A stretch of DNA of 64,000 nt from positions 310,001-374,000 of the forward strand of contig NZ_LIXI01000005.1 of the NCBI RefSeq assembly GCF_001905595.1, written 5' to 3'. Made by a program: the position numbers and the translations under genes. This DNA is from Streptomyces sp. CB00316. Its GTDB lineage: Bacteria > Actinomycetota > Actinomycetes > Streptomycetales > Streptomycetaceae. Numbering within the stretch: the stretch's first letter is position 1; each line of letters opens with the position of its first letter. Under the pieces are notes generated by a model. It did no database searches. It was not told where the DNA came from and worked only from the letters and a program-made list of their open reading frames with translations. Of the stretch, positions 41,599 to 49,586 are shown piece after piece.

Positions 41599-41966
41599 TG
41601 GGGTTCGTCTTCCTCTCGTCGGTCGTGGTGCCAGTCCTCAAGGCGCCGCACCTCCACGACCGCCTCCACCGGGAGCGGTCCGTACAGGTGCGGGAACTCC
41701 TCGCCGCCGGGCTTCATCGCCTCGTACCGGACGGGGGCGGTGAGACGGGCGGGGTCGACGACCAGGACCACCAGGTCATGGCCGCCGGCCCCGCCCTCGT
41801 TCCCGTACAGCATCCTTGCCACGCCAGGGAGTTGGCTGGGCAGGGAGAGGTGGATGAAGCCCTCCTCCTCAAGGGTGCGGCCGCGGGTGGACATCGCGTA
41901 CGTCCCGTTCCCGCGGGCCTCCTCCCAGAGGGGTGCTTCGGCGAGGTGCAGCAGCGGTTCGGTCAT
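41595..41966 (-). CDS. DUF952 protein
   Basis: A 123-residue DUF952 protein: LLHLAEAPLWEEAR, then EEEGFIHLSLPSQL and RYEAMKPGGEEFPHLYGPLPVEAVVEVRRL. This is the complete family pattern (enters with W, FIH..S and FPHLYGPL). No assigned function; the fold is related to ADP-ribosyltransferase-like proteins. Upstream partner of the NmrA-like gene. Confidence 0.9.
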   Translation of the reverse strand: MTEPLLHLAEAPLWEEARGNGTYAMSTRGRTLEEEGFIHLSLPSQLPGVARMLYGNEGGAGGHDLVVLVVDPARLTAPVRYEAMKPGGEEFPHLYGPLPVEAVVEVRRLEDWHHDRREEDEPQ

Positions 41967-41988
41967 CGCACCACGCTAGCGGGCGCTG

Positions 41989-43413
41989 CTAGTAGGTGCG
42001 GCGGCGCGCCCTGCGGGTGGCGGCGAGGACCGTCCCGCCGGCGGCCACCAGCGCCGCCGCGATGGAGCCGAGGATCCATTCGCCGCCCCGCGATCCGGTG
42101 TCGGGCAGTTCACCCGGGTGGGACGGGGAGGGGGTCGGCTTCCACGTCGGCGTGTCGGTGGGATCCGGGGTGGGGTCGGTGGGGGTGGGGGTCGGGTCCG
42201 TGGGCGTCGGGGCGGGGTCGGTGGGGGTCGGGTCCGTGGGAGTGGGATCCGTCGGCGTCGGGTCGGTGGGGGTGGGGGTCGGACCCGTGGGAGTCGGGGT
42301 CGGATCCGTCGGCGTGGGAGTGGGATCCGTCGGCGTCGGCGTCGGGTCCGGGTCACAGGTCGGGAGGTCGCCGTCGAACGGGTACGAGTGGATCTCCTGG
42401 CCGCCCGAAGGGCCCGACGAGGTGTGGGTGAGCGAACCGACGGTGTAGAAGCGGCCGTTGGTACCGCTCATGGTGAGCGTGGTCGTGCTGGCCGGCTGCC
42501 CGATCAGCACGCTCCCCTGGAACTGGGCAGGACCGGTCAGCGTCAGGTCCGTCGCGTCCGGGAAGTTCCACAGCAGGCGCTCGCGGAGCCCCGGGTTGGG
42601 GAGGGTACCCATGAACGTGGCGACCGTGCGGGCGTCCCCGTAGACGTTGACGAGGACGGTCGCACCGGCGGGGATGCCGGTGAAGGTGAACCCGGCGTTG
42701 CCGCCCGTCGAGGAGACCAGGTCGGCGTCCACGTCGAAGACCTGGATCGGCGAGGTGTTGTCCCCGGTGAAGGTGAACGTGTCGCCGGCCCGCGTCCAGC
42801 TGCCGGTCGTCGCGCGGTGCGCGTCACCGTCGTACGCGTAGCACCGGCTGGCCTCGGTGAGCTGCGGGCGCAGGCCGGTGAACGGGGTGACGGCCGCCGG
42901 ATCGGGGCGCGGGGCCGTCAGCGGGTTCACCGTACCGGTGAGGCTCCCCGCGTAGGCGACCCGGCCCGAGTGTTCGCCCTCCTCCGCCAAAAGACGCTTG
43001 CCGGGGGCGATGAGGATGTCCCCGCCCACCGTCAGGTAGTCGGATCCGTCCGGCGGCGGGACCCGCGAACCGACGCCCGCGACACCGACGTTGTAGATCT
43101 GCGAGGCCCTGTCCCGCTTGTCCATGTCGAACCGGCCGAGGGCGACGATCTTCCCCTCGGCCTCGGCGGCGGCCTCCCGGACCAGGAAGTCCCCGCCGAC
43201 GTAGATGTTGATGTTCTCGTCGTAACCGGTGACCGGCCCGCTGTTGGGTTCGTTCCACACGTCCGGGCACCCGCTGCCGAGGCAGGGACCCAGCCCTCCC
43301 GGCAACGGATCGGCGGCGGCGGCCGGGGCCAGCATGCCCACCATCGCCGCGGCCGTGGCCACTGTCACTGCTGCCCGGATCGCGCTGCCGCGCCTGCGCG
43401 CCTGTTGTTCCAT
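41989..43413 (-). CDS. Choice-of-anchor A surface protein with LPDTG sorting signal
   Basis: A 474-residue exported protein. After a signal peptide (VATAAAMVGMLAPAAAA) comes a choice-of-anchor A domain (IYVGGDFLV, TVGGDILIA, FTFTGIPAGATVLVNVYG, GSVLIGQPAS). A Pro/Thr/Asp repeat of about 75 residues (TPTPTDP units, DNA about 42145-42355) makes a stalk. The C-terminus has LPDTG, a TM helix (WILGSIAAALVAAGGTVLAA) and a basic tail RRARRRTY, the substrate pattern of a sortase. It should be covalently linked to peptidoglycan. ATG 43413 is chosen over a TTG nine bases upstream. Confidence 0.87.
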   Translation of the reverse strand: MEQQARRRGSAIRAAVTVATAAAMVGMLAPAAAADPLPGGLGPCLGSGCPDVWNEPNSGPVTGYDENINIYVGGDFLVREAAAEAEGKIVALGRFDMDKRDRASQIYNVGVAGVGSRVPPPDGSDYLTVGGDILIAPGKRLLAEEGEHSGRVAYAGSLTGTVNPLTAPRPDPAAVTPFTGLRPQLTEASRCYAYDGDAHRATTGSWTRAGDTFTFTGDNTSPIQVFDVDADLVSSTGGNAGFTFTGIPAGATVLVNVYGDARTVATFMGTLPNPGLRERLLWNFPDATDLTLTGPAQFQGSVLIGQPASTTTLTMSGTNGRFYTVGSLTHTSSGPSGGQEIHSYPFDGDLPTCDPDPTPTPTDPTPTPTDPTPTPTGPTPTPTDPTPTDPTPTDPTPTDPAPTPTDPTPTPTDPTPDPTDTPTWKPTPSPSHPGELPDTGSRGGEWILGSIAAALVAAGGTVLAATRRARRRTY

Positions 43414-43549
43414 GCCGCGCAATATGCATCTTTAATGCTAGTCATTTGTTATGACACGCCGGATTTACCCCTATGCGTCGACCTATAGGACGGTGTCGGC
43501 TTGGGGGCGGGTCTCGGCCGGAAGGCGTGTGTCCGCCCCGGAGGAGCGC

Positions 43550-44548
43550 TCAGAGAGCCAGCAGCTTCTCCTCCAGCCGGGGATCGAGGCCCACCGCCGG
43601 CCGGTCCGGCCGCTGGGGCGCGGTGCCTCCGCGCTCGCGCAGCCAGGTCCAGGTGTCCGCGACGGTCTCGCCGACCGGTCGGCAGCGCAGTCCGGCAGCC
43701 TCCGCCCTGGCATGGCCGCCCTGGTACAGCGTGTCGTACAGCTCCCCCTCCGGCAGCCAGACCGGCAGCCCGCTCCAGGGCTCGACCCCGGCGGCCAGCA
43801 GGGTGTCCGGGTCCGTCCAGCGCAGCTCGGCACCGGAGCCGGTGACCCGGACGCAGGCGTCGAGCAACCCACCCATGGTGGTGTGACCGGGGCGGCTGAC
43901 GGTGTTGTACGGACCGTGCAGCCCGGCCGCCGCGGCGTCCAGGATCCAGCTCGCCAGGTCGCGCGCGTCGACGTACTGGAGCTGAGCGGTACGCGGGCCG
44001 GGGGCGATCACCGGGCCGCCGCGGGCGATTCGCGTGAGCCACCAGGGCAGCCGCCCGATGTTCTCGCCGGGGCCGATGATCAGCCCCGCCCGCGCCAGCA
44101 GGGCCCGGTCACCGAAGGCGTCGAGGGCCGCCAGCTCGCCGCCGCGCTTGGCCCGGTCGTACGGCACGTCCCCCTCCTCATCAGGGGAGGCGCCGCCCAC
44201 CAGCGGCCCGTCCTCGTCCAGACCGGCAGGTGCCGGGTAGGCGTACACGGAGCGGCTGGAAACGTAGGTGTAGTGGCGCGCACGGTCCGCCAGCAGCCGG
44301 GCGGCGTCCCGTACGGCGGTGGGCACCCCGCTCCAGGTGTCGACCACGAGGTCCCAGTCGCCCGGGTGGTCCGCCAGCGCCGCGAGGCCCCTCTCCCCGC
44401 CCCTACGGTCGCCCGTCAGCGCGCGCACGCCCGGCGGCGGCGCGTGGTGGCCTCGGTGGAAGACGGTGACCTCCCAGTCCCGCTCCAGCGCGGCCTCGGT
44501 GACGGCCCGTCCGACGAACTCCGTACCGCCCAGCATCAGTAGCTTCAT
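43550..44548 (-). CDS. NAD-dependent epimerase/reductase family protein
   Basis: A 332-residue extended SDR: MLGGTEFVGRAVTEAAL is the nucleotide loop, YTYVSSRSVYAYP holds the Ser, and YDRAKRGGEL replaces the usual YxxxK with Y-D-R-A-K. C-terminal LLDACVRVTGSGAELRW is typical of the SDR family 'reductase' seen in Streptomyces. Substrate unknown. It ends facing the surface-protein region and starts near the snpR gene end (78 bp). Confidence 0.87.
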   Translation of the reverse strand: MKLLMLGGTEFVGRAVTEAALERDWEVTVFHRGHHAPPPGVRALTGDRRGGERGLAALADHPGDWDLVVDTWSGVPTAVRDAARLLADRARHYTYVSSRSVYAYPAPAGLDEDGPLVGGASPDEEGDVPYDRAKRGGELAALDAFGDRALLARAGLIIGPGENIGRLPWWLTRIARGGPVIAPGPRTAQLQYVDARDLASWILDAAAAGLHGPYNTVSRPGHTTMGGLLDACVRVTGSGAELRWTDPDTLLAAGVEPWSGLPVWLPEGELYDTLYQGGHARAEAAGLRCRPVGETVADTWTWLRERGGTAPQRPDRPAVGLDPRLEEKLLAL

Positions 44549-44625
44549 GGGCCGAGCCTGCCCGCCCCGGCCGCCCCCGGGGAACACCCGCACGCTGTCA
44601 GCAGAACGGGGAACTCCCGGCGGGC

Positions 44626-45573
44626 TCAGGGCGTGCGGGCGAGCGGGCTGCGGTGGCGCAGCAGCCAGGCGTGGTAGCCGCTCGACCGCCGGGCCGCCTC
44701 CACGTAAGCCGCCTCCAGCTCCCCGTACACCACCGAGGTGTCCGTCTCCGGCCGGGAGACCAGGAGCAGCCGGACCGCGAGGGGGTCGCCGCGCAGCGGG
44801 CGGATCGCCATGTCGTCGCGCGGCCCCGAGGTGGGCTGGCAGGGCGCGACGGCCTCGCCGAGCACGACGAGGGAGGCGGCGGTGAGGTAGTCCCCGTGCA
44901 GGACCGGCGGATCGATCCCGGCCGCGCCCAGCACCCGGCGCACCCCGTCCCACTCGCCGTCCACCGTCGGATCGACCATCCACCGGTCGTCGGCCAGCTC
45001 CCCGAGCTCCACGACACGGCGGCGGGCGGCGGGATGATCCCGGGAGAGGGAGATGAACTGCGGCTCCCGGTCCAGGAGTACGCGCTGGTCCAGGCCGCCG
45101 GGGAGGGCCAGCGGGGAGCCCTCCACCTCGTGGACGAAGGCGACGTCCAGCCGGCCCGCCTCGACCGAGCGCAGGAGGGCGTGGGCCGAGACGTCGACCC
45201 GCAGGGAGATCTCCGTACCGGGCAGGGCGCCCCGCAGTCTGCGGAGCCAGCTCCCGACGACCCGGCTCGCGGTGGAGCCGATGCGCAGCCGGGGCCCCCG
45301 GGACGCGTCGGCCTCCGCCAGGGCGTGGGTGACCAGGGCGCTCATCCCGTCGACGAGCGGCCGGGCCCGGCTGAGGACGGCCCGGCCCAGGGGGGTCGGG
45401 CGGCAGCCGGTGCGTTCGCGGCGGAACAGCTCGGCACCGAGCGAGTTCTCGATCCGCCGCAGCTGGGTGGTCAGGGAGGGCTGGCTCACGCCGAGACGAC
45501 GGGCGGCCTGGTGCAGACTGCCCGCGTCGGCGATGGCGCACAGCGCCCTGAGGTGCCTCACCTCAAGCTCCAT
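44626..45573 (-). CDS. snpR: LysR-family regulator of snapalysin (SnpR-like)
   Basis: A 315-residue LysR regulator: N-terminal HTH (LHQAARRLGVSQPSLTTQLRRIENSLG), then the periplasmic-binding-like effector domain. It is divergent from the snapalysin gene, the classical snpR-snpA arrangement, where SnpR activates snpA. The intergenic region has a perfect dyad with T-N11-A. It may also regulate itself. Confidence 0.9.
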   Translation of the reverse strand: MELEVRHLRALCAIADAGSLHQAARRLGVSQPSLTTQLRRIENSLGAELFRRERTGCRPTPLGRAVLSRARPLVDGMSALVTHALAEADASRGPRLRIGSTASRVVGSWLRRLRGALPGTEISLRVDVSAHALLRSVEAGRLDVAFVHEVEGSPLALPGGLDQRVLLDREPQFISLSRDHPAARRRVVELGELADDRWMVDPTVDGEWDGVRRVLGAAGIDPPVLHGDYLTAASLVVLGEAVAPCQPTSGPRDDMAIRPLRGDPLAVRLLLVSRPETDTSVVYGELEAAYVEAARRSSGYHAWLLRHRSPLARTP

Positions 45574-45714
45574 GAAGCGGAGACTACGACCGGGCGTGCC
45601 CGCTGCACCAGCGGCCTCAACCCCATCAAAGGGCGTTAATTCAGCGGGTGTTGGGCGGAGCGTCAGGCAGCGGTGACAGGGTGGCGCGGCGCTGCCGGGC
45701 GGCGGGCGGGCGCG

Positions 45715-45737
45715 GGGGATAGGGCCGCGCTATCCCC
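45715..45737. promoter_or_regulatory. LysR operator between snpR and snpA
   Basis: GGGGATAG-N7-CTATCCCC perfect dyad containing the LysR T-N11-A core, 122 bp upstream of snpA. It is the best symmetric site in the 286-bp divergent region. Confidence 0.75.
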
Positions 45738-45859
45738 GGTTGGCATCATCCCCGGCTACCGTCCACTCCCCCACACTCTCCCCGTACCGCCCCGCGCCCC
45801 GTCCGTTCAGCGGACAACCCCCACGGCGCGGGTTCACCGGACCGTAGGAGAGATCCCCC

Positions 45860-46516
45860 ATGAGACACCTCAGGACCGCCATCGCCTCCGCCATCGCCGG
45901 TCTCGGCCTCGTCGCCGCGCTCGGCACGGCGCCCGCGGTCTCCGCCGCTCCTGCCCCTGCCGTCTCCACCCCCGCCACCATCGCCGCGTACAACGGGTCG
46001 GGCGAGAACGCCGCCGCGAACCGGGCCTTCTTCGACGCGGTCATGAAGTCCGTGGCCGAGAAGCGGGCCGCCGACCCGCGCGCCCTGGCCGTGACGGTGA
46101 CGTACAGCGCCGCCTCAGCGCCGAGCTTCCGCGCCCAGATAGCCAACAGCACGCGGATCTGGAACAGCTCGGTCAGCAACGTCCGGCTCCAGGAAGGCTC
46201 CAACGCCGACTTCACCTACCGCGAGGGCAACGACCCGCGCGGTTCGTACGCCTCGACCAACGGGCACGGCCGGGGCTTCATCTTCCTGGACTACCGGCAG
46301 AACCAGCAGTACAACTCGACCCGGGTCACCACGCACGAGACCGGGCACGTGCTCGGCCTGCCGGACACCTACTCCGGTCCGTGCAGCCAGCTGATGTCCG
46401 GCGGCGGCCCCGGCCCGTCCTGCACCAACGCCCAGCCGGACGCCAACGAGCGGGCGCGGGTGAACTACCTCTGGCAGAACGGCTTCGCCGCCGCTCTGGC
46501 GGGTACCGCCTCCTGA
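45860..46516 (+). CDS. snpA: Snapalysin (small neutral zinc protease, M7)
   Basis: A 218-residue secreted metalloprotease. The signal peptide ends near AVSAAPAPA; a short propeptide follows. The active site is THETGHVLGLPD, with two His and an Asp as zinc ligands and Glu as the base, the M7 signature. LMSGG is the Met-turn. Two Cys pairs (GPCSQ, PSCTN) form a disulfide. It digests milk-type proteins outside the cell. Controlled by the divergent LysR gene. Confidence 0.95.
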   Translation: MRHLRTAIASAIAGLGLVAALGTAPAVSAAPAPAVSTPATIAAYNGSGENAAANRAFFDAVMKSVAEKRAADPRALAVTVTYSAASAPSFRAQIANSTRIWNSSVSNVRLQEGSNADFTYREGNDPRGSYASTNGHGRGFIFLDYRQNQQYNSTRVTTHETGHVLGLPDTYSGPCSQLMSGGGPGPSCTNAQPDANERARVNYLWQNGFAAALAGTAS

Positions 46517-46552
46517 CTCCGGGCGTCGCGTGCCCCCGGGCGTCGCGTGAGG

Positions 46553-46584
46553 AGAGGGCCGTTCCGGACGCGGGACGGCCCTCT
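46553..46584. terminator. Bidirectional terminator (snpA / GntR)
   Basis: AGAGGGCCGT / ACGGCCCTCT 10-bp arms, 12-nt loop, between convergent genes. Just before it a 14-bp direct repeat CCGGGCGTCGCGTG occurs at 46519 and 46536. Confidence 0.75.
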
Positions 46585-46615
46585 GCTGTGGAGCCGCCGT
46601 CGTACGCCGGTGGCC

Positions 46616-46972
46616 TCAGGTGCCCAGTTCGGCGCGGACCAGTGTCAGCAACTCCTCCTCCGTCATGCCCAGTTCCCGGGCGTCCGCGACCACTTCACGG
46701 ACCCGCTCCAGGAGATGGGCCCGGCGGGGGGAGGCGCCCTCGGTGACCACCGCGCCGCGGCCGCGGCGCAACTCGATCAGCCCTTCCTCGCGCAGCCGCT
46801 GGTAGCCGCGCAGCACCGTGTGGACGTTCACCCCGAGGGAGTCGGCGAGCACCCGGGCTGCTGGGAGCCGCTCGCCCGGGGCCACCGCGCCGTCGGCGAC
46901 CGCGCGGCGCACCGAGGCCGCGATCTGGTCGCCGAGCGGCACGGTGGAGGTGGGATCGACCCGGAAGAGCAT
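46616..46972 (-). CDS. YtrA-type GntR regulator
   Basis: A 118-residue GntR regulator with the HTH (VPLGDQIAASVRRAVADGAVAPGERLPAARVLADSLGVNVHTVLRGYQRL in outline) and only a short C-terminal helical tail, as in the YtrA subfamily. YtrA-type genes control adjacent membrane proteins. The start is 2 bp after the stop of the upstream DUF1648 gene, so it is the second gene of that operon. Confidence 0.92.
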   Translation of the reverse strand: MLFRVDPTSTVPLGDQIAASVRRAVADGAVAPGERLPAARVLADSLGVNVHTVLRGYQRLREEGLIELRRGRGAVVTEGASPRRAHLLERVREVVADARELGMTEEELLTLVRAELGT

Positions 46973-46974
46973 GG

Positions 46975-47946
46975 TCAGCGTCCCGCCCGGTTCCGGTCGA
47001 CGAGGGTGTTGAGCAGGGCGGCTCCGGTCGCGGAGTCCTCGACGGTGACCGCGAATTCCCGGCCGCTCTTCTGCCTGGCCACGATGGCCTCGCCCGAGCG
47101 GACGACGAAGCCGGTGCGGCCCGGGCGGACGCGGTAGCCCCAGCCGCCGAACTCCGCGACCGCGTTGACCTGTCGGCTGTCCGCCGCCTCGATGCGCTCC
47201 AGCGGCACCTGAACCCGGGTCCAGGGCAGCAGGCCGGAGACGGTGAGGCCCCGCCGGTCCACGGTGACGTGGGCGCGGCTGAAGGTGAGCACCAGCAGGG
47301 CGATGACCAGCAGGGGGGCGCCGAGGAACCAGCTGACCCCGTAGCCGAGGCCCGTGCCGGCGGCCACGATCACCAGGGCACTCAGCGACAGCCACCAGGC
47401 GCCGGTGGTGCGCGCCCAGCCGGCCACCTCGCCGTCGGCGAGCGCGATCCGCTCGCGGTCGGCGGGGCCCTCCCCGGCGTGGGGGTCCTCCGGAGCCGGG
47501 ACCAGCCGGGCCAGCAGCAGTCCGACCCCGCCGGCGAGGACGGCCGCGCCGGAGGCCACGGCGAGGTGCCACAGCGGGAGGCTGCCGACCGCGGCCCCGT
47601 CGAGGGCGTCCAGGTTGATGATCAGCGCGGCGCCCAGCACGTACTGGAGGAAGGCGGCCACGGCCCAGCCGCCGCCGATGAGCAGGCGGTGGGCACGCCC
47701 GTAGAACCTTCCGCCGACCACCATGAGCACCCACAGGGCGCCGAGCATGGGCAGCACCGGGGCGGTGACCAGGACGTAGGTCGTGCGGTCGACATGGCCG
47801 TTCACGTCTCCGGAGACGCCGAAATGGCTGGCCAGACGGGTGGGAAGACGGTCCTTGAGGACGAGGAAGAGGATCAGGTCGACGAGGAAGGAGAGGACAA
47901 AGGGCAGGGCCGCGAGCGCGGCGCGGCCAAGGTTCTTGCGTGTCAT
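46975..47946 (-). CDS. DUF1648 membrane protein
   Basis: A 323-residue polytopic protein with a DUF1648 domain at the N-terminus (LPTRLASHFGVSGDVNGHVDR) and about six TM helices. The C-terminal third is a soluble PH-like region (VTVDRRGLTVSGLLPWTRVQVPLERI). Such proteins accompany YtrA-type GntR regulators and may sense envelope stress. GGAGG precedes the ATG at 47946. First gene of the operon; a TAGT-N6-ACTA dyad is upstream. Confidence 0.87.
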   Translation of the reverse strand: MTRKNLGRAALAALPFVLSFLVDLILFLVLKDRLPTRLASHFGVSGDVNGHVDRTTYVLVTAPVLPMLGALWVLMVVGGRFYGRAHRLLIGGGWAVAAFLQYVLGAALIINLDALDGAAVGSLPLWHLAVASGAAVLAGGVGLLLARLVPAPEDPHAGEGPADRERIALADGEVAGWARTTGAWWLSLSALVIVAAGTGLGYGVSWFLGAPLLVIALLVLTFSRAHVTVDRRGLTVSGLLPWTRVQVPLERIEAADSRQVNAVAEFGGWGYRVRPGRTGFVVRSGEAIVARQKSGREFAVTVEDSATGAALLNTLVDRNRAGR

Positions 47947-47969
47947 GAAAACCTCCGTTGTTTGCATGT

Positions 47970-47983
47970 TAGTAGAACAACTA
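47970..47983 (-). promoter_or_regulatory. Candidate GntR operator
   Basis: TAGT-AGAACA-ACTA dyad, 24 bp upstream of the DUF1648 start, in an AT-rich promoter-like patch. YtrA-type regulators usually bind such sites before their own operon. Confidence 0.45.
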
Positions 47984-48039
47984 GAGGAAGGGCAATGGGG
48001 TGTGCCCGGCGGCGCTCGCCAGCGGGGCCCGGGAACAGC

Positions 48040-48073
48040 TCCGCCCCGTACCGGAGTCGCGGTACGGGGCGGA
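48040..48073 (-). terminator. Terminator of DUF6304 gene
   Basis: TCCGCCCCGTACCG and its exact complement, 14-bp arms with a 6-nt loop, 38 bp past the stop codon. Confidence 0.75.
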
Positions 48074-48111
48074 GGAGGCGTCCGTCGGGAACGGCGTGGC
48101 CGTCAGGCGCG

Positions 48112-48825
48112 TCAGAGGGGCCCCAGAGGCTCCAGGGACTCCTGGGGCTCCCGGGGGTCCAAGGGTTCCAGTGGGAAGGCCCCCCGGTGGCCGGTCCCGG
48201 CGCCCCGGGACGGGCGCACCTCGAACTCCTTGCAGCTCCAGATCTCCTGGACGAAGCCGGTCCGCCGGTCCCACAGGTCCAGCACCGCGTCCTCGCCCTC
48301 CGTGGCCCGGTAGGCGTCCTTGGCGCCGCGGAAGCAGGCGAGGCCGCCGGAAAGGCCGCGACCGGGGGCCGGGAAGTAGTCGGAGAAGGCGCAGGCGATA
48401 CAGGTCTGGAGCCGGATACCGTCCGGGAGGATGCGCTGGATCGCCGCCAGCGCGGCGGCGAAGTCACTCTCGGCCCTGGCAGATTCGTAGACCGCGCCGT
48501 CCAGATGGAGGGTGAGGTAGAGGTCCGGGTCGACCCGGCGCAGGGAGAGCAGGCAGCCGAGGGTGGCCTGGCGCAGGGCGCCCTCGACGAGGACGGGCAG
48601 CGGAAGGTCCCACTCCAGTACGCAGTCGGTGAGCGCGCCGTCCGCAAGGGCGAACATCCCGCTCTCCGGAGGCGTGCCCGACACCGGAACCAGGTCGTCG
48701 AAGCTCTCACCCTCGAAGTCGACCCCCCGGATCCGGATCCGGAGCTGCTGTCCCTCCGTGGTGAGAACGACGGAATCGGAACCGTTGCGGTCCCGGTACC
48801 AGCCGGCCCACGACTCATCTGTCAT
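48112..48825 (-). CDS. DUF6304 family protein
   Basis: A 237-residue protein matching the Streptomyces DUF6304 family by memory (WAGWYRDRNGSDSVVLTTEGQQL...). Mostly beta, soluble, with several Cys (CLLSLRR, TCIACAFSDYF). The C-terminal 40 residues are Pro/Leu/Glu-rich with LEPL repeats. No catalytic motif is evident. DUF6304 genes are often near secretion or surface genes, but the function is unknown. Confidence 0.72.
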   Translation of the reverse strand: MTDESWAGWYRDRNGSDSVVLTTEGQQLRIRIRGVDFEGESFDDLVPVSGTPPESGMFALADGALTDCVLEWDLPLPVLVEGALRQATLGCLLSLRRVDPDLYLTLHLDGAVYESARAESDFAAALAAIQRILPDGIRLQTCIACAFSDYFPAPGRGLSGGLACFRGAKDAYRATEGEDAVLDLWDRRTGFVQEIWSCKEFEVRPSRGAGTGHRGAFPLEPLDPREPQESLEPLGPL

Positions 48826-48888
48826 GAGCAGGGACTGTAGCCCCTGCCCGGCACGGCCCCCGTGCCACCCTCCCTCTCCACCGCCGGG

Positions 48889-49485
48889 TCAATCCGTCCG
48901 CGGTTCACGCCACATGGGCCACATCGAGGGGCCGTCCGGCAGTTCGACGGCCCGCCCCAGGAAGCGGAAGCCGAGCCGCTCGTAGAGCGTACGGCTGCGG
49001 GCGCTGCTCGCCTCCAGGTAGGCGGGTACGCCGTCGCGGTCGCAGCGGTCCAGCTCCACCCGGATGAGCTCGGCCCCGACTCCCTCGCCCTGGCGCTGCG
49101 GGGTGACACCGATCATGAGCAGGTAGGAGTGGGCGCGGTCGTGCGGGTGCACCTTCCCGGTCAGCCTCCCGACCAGTTCGCACCGCTCGTTGTCGGGGTC
49201 GGCGGTCTGCCGCATCAGGGCCGGCGTGGGGTCCTCCTCCTCGGGCGCACCGGCGGGCACCGGCAGCCACAGGGCCACCGCGGCGCCGTCGTCCGCGATG
49301 TCGATACGGCCTTCGGCGAGGGTGATGTCGGCGAAGACGCCGAGGAACGAGCCGTGCACCGCCCGCCGGTGCGCCTCGTCGGGGAAGACCCAGCTGCTGA
49401 CCGGGTCGTGGTGGAAGGCCTCCTCCAGGACCGATACGACCAGCCCCCTGTCGTCCTGGCCCGCCCGCTGAATCCGCATCCCCAT
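48889..49485 (-). CDS. GNAT N-acetyltransferase
   Basis: A 198-residue GNAT enzyme. The acetyl-CoA loop is VTPQRQGEGVGAELIR (Q-x-x-G-x-G/A), with LEASSARSRTLYERLGFRFLG as the C-terminal strand and helix. ATG 49485 is taken with GGAAG upstream. Substrate unknown. It lies 101 bp downstream of the polyprenyl synthase on the same strand, and could belong to the nanocompartment operon. Confidence 0.87.
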   Translation of the reverse strand: MGMRIQRAGQDDRGLVVSVLEEAFHHDPVSSWVFPDEAHRRAVHGSFLGVFADITLAEGRIDIADDGAAVALWLPVPAGAPEEEDPTPALMRQTADPDNERCELVGRLTGKVHPHDRAHSYLLMIGVTPQRQGEGVGAELIRVELDRCDRDGVPAYLEASSARSRTLYERLGFRFLGRAVELPDGPSMWPMWREPRTD

Positions 49486-49586
49486 GACCGGCTTCCACCC
49501 CTTCGCCCGCTGCTCTCGCTGCTCAGCTCTCAACCAACCTCCGGAATAATAGGGTTGACGGACTCGGGCCGGCCCGGTGAGGCCGG

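Noticed and set aside
42118..43488. Plus-strand frame opposite the surface protein
   Set aside because: Antisense to the Pro/Thr repeat and anchor domain; Gly/Arg-rich with no start signal.
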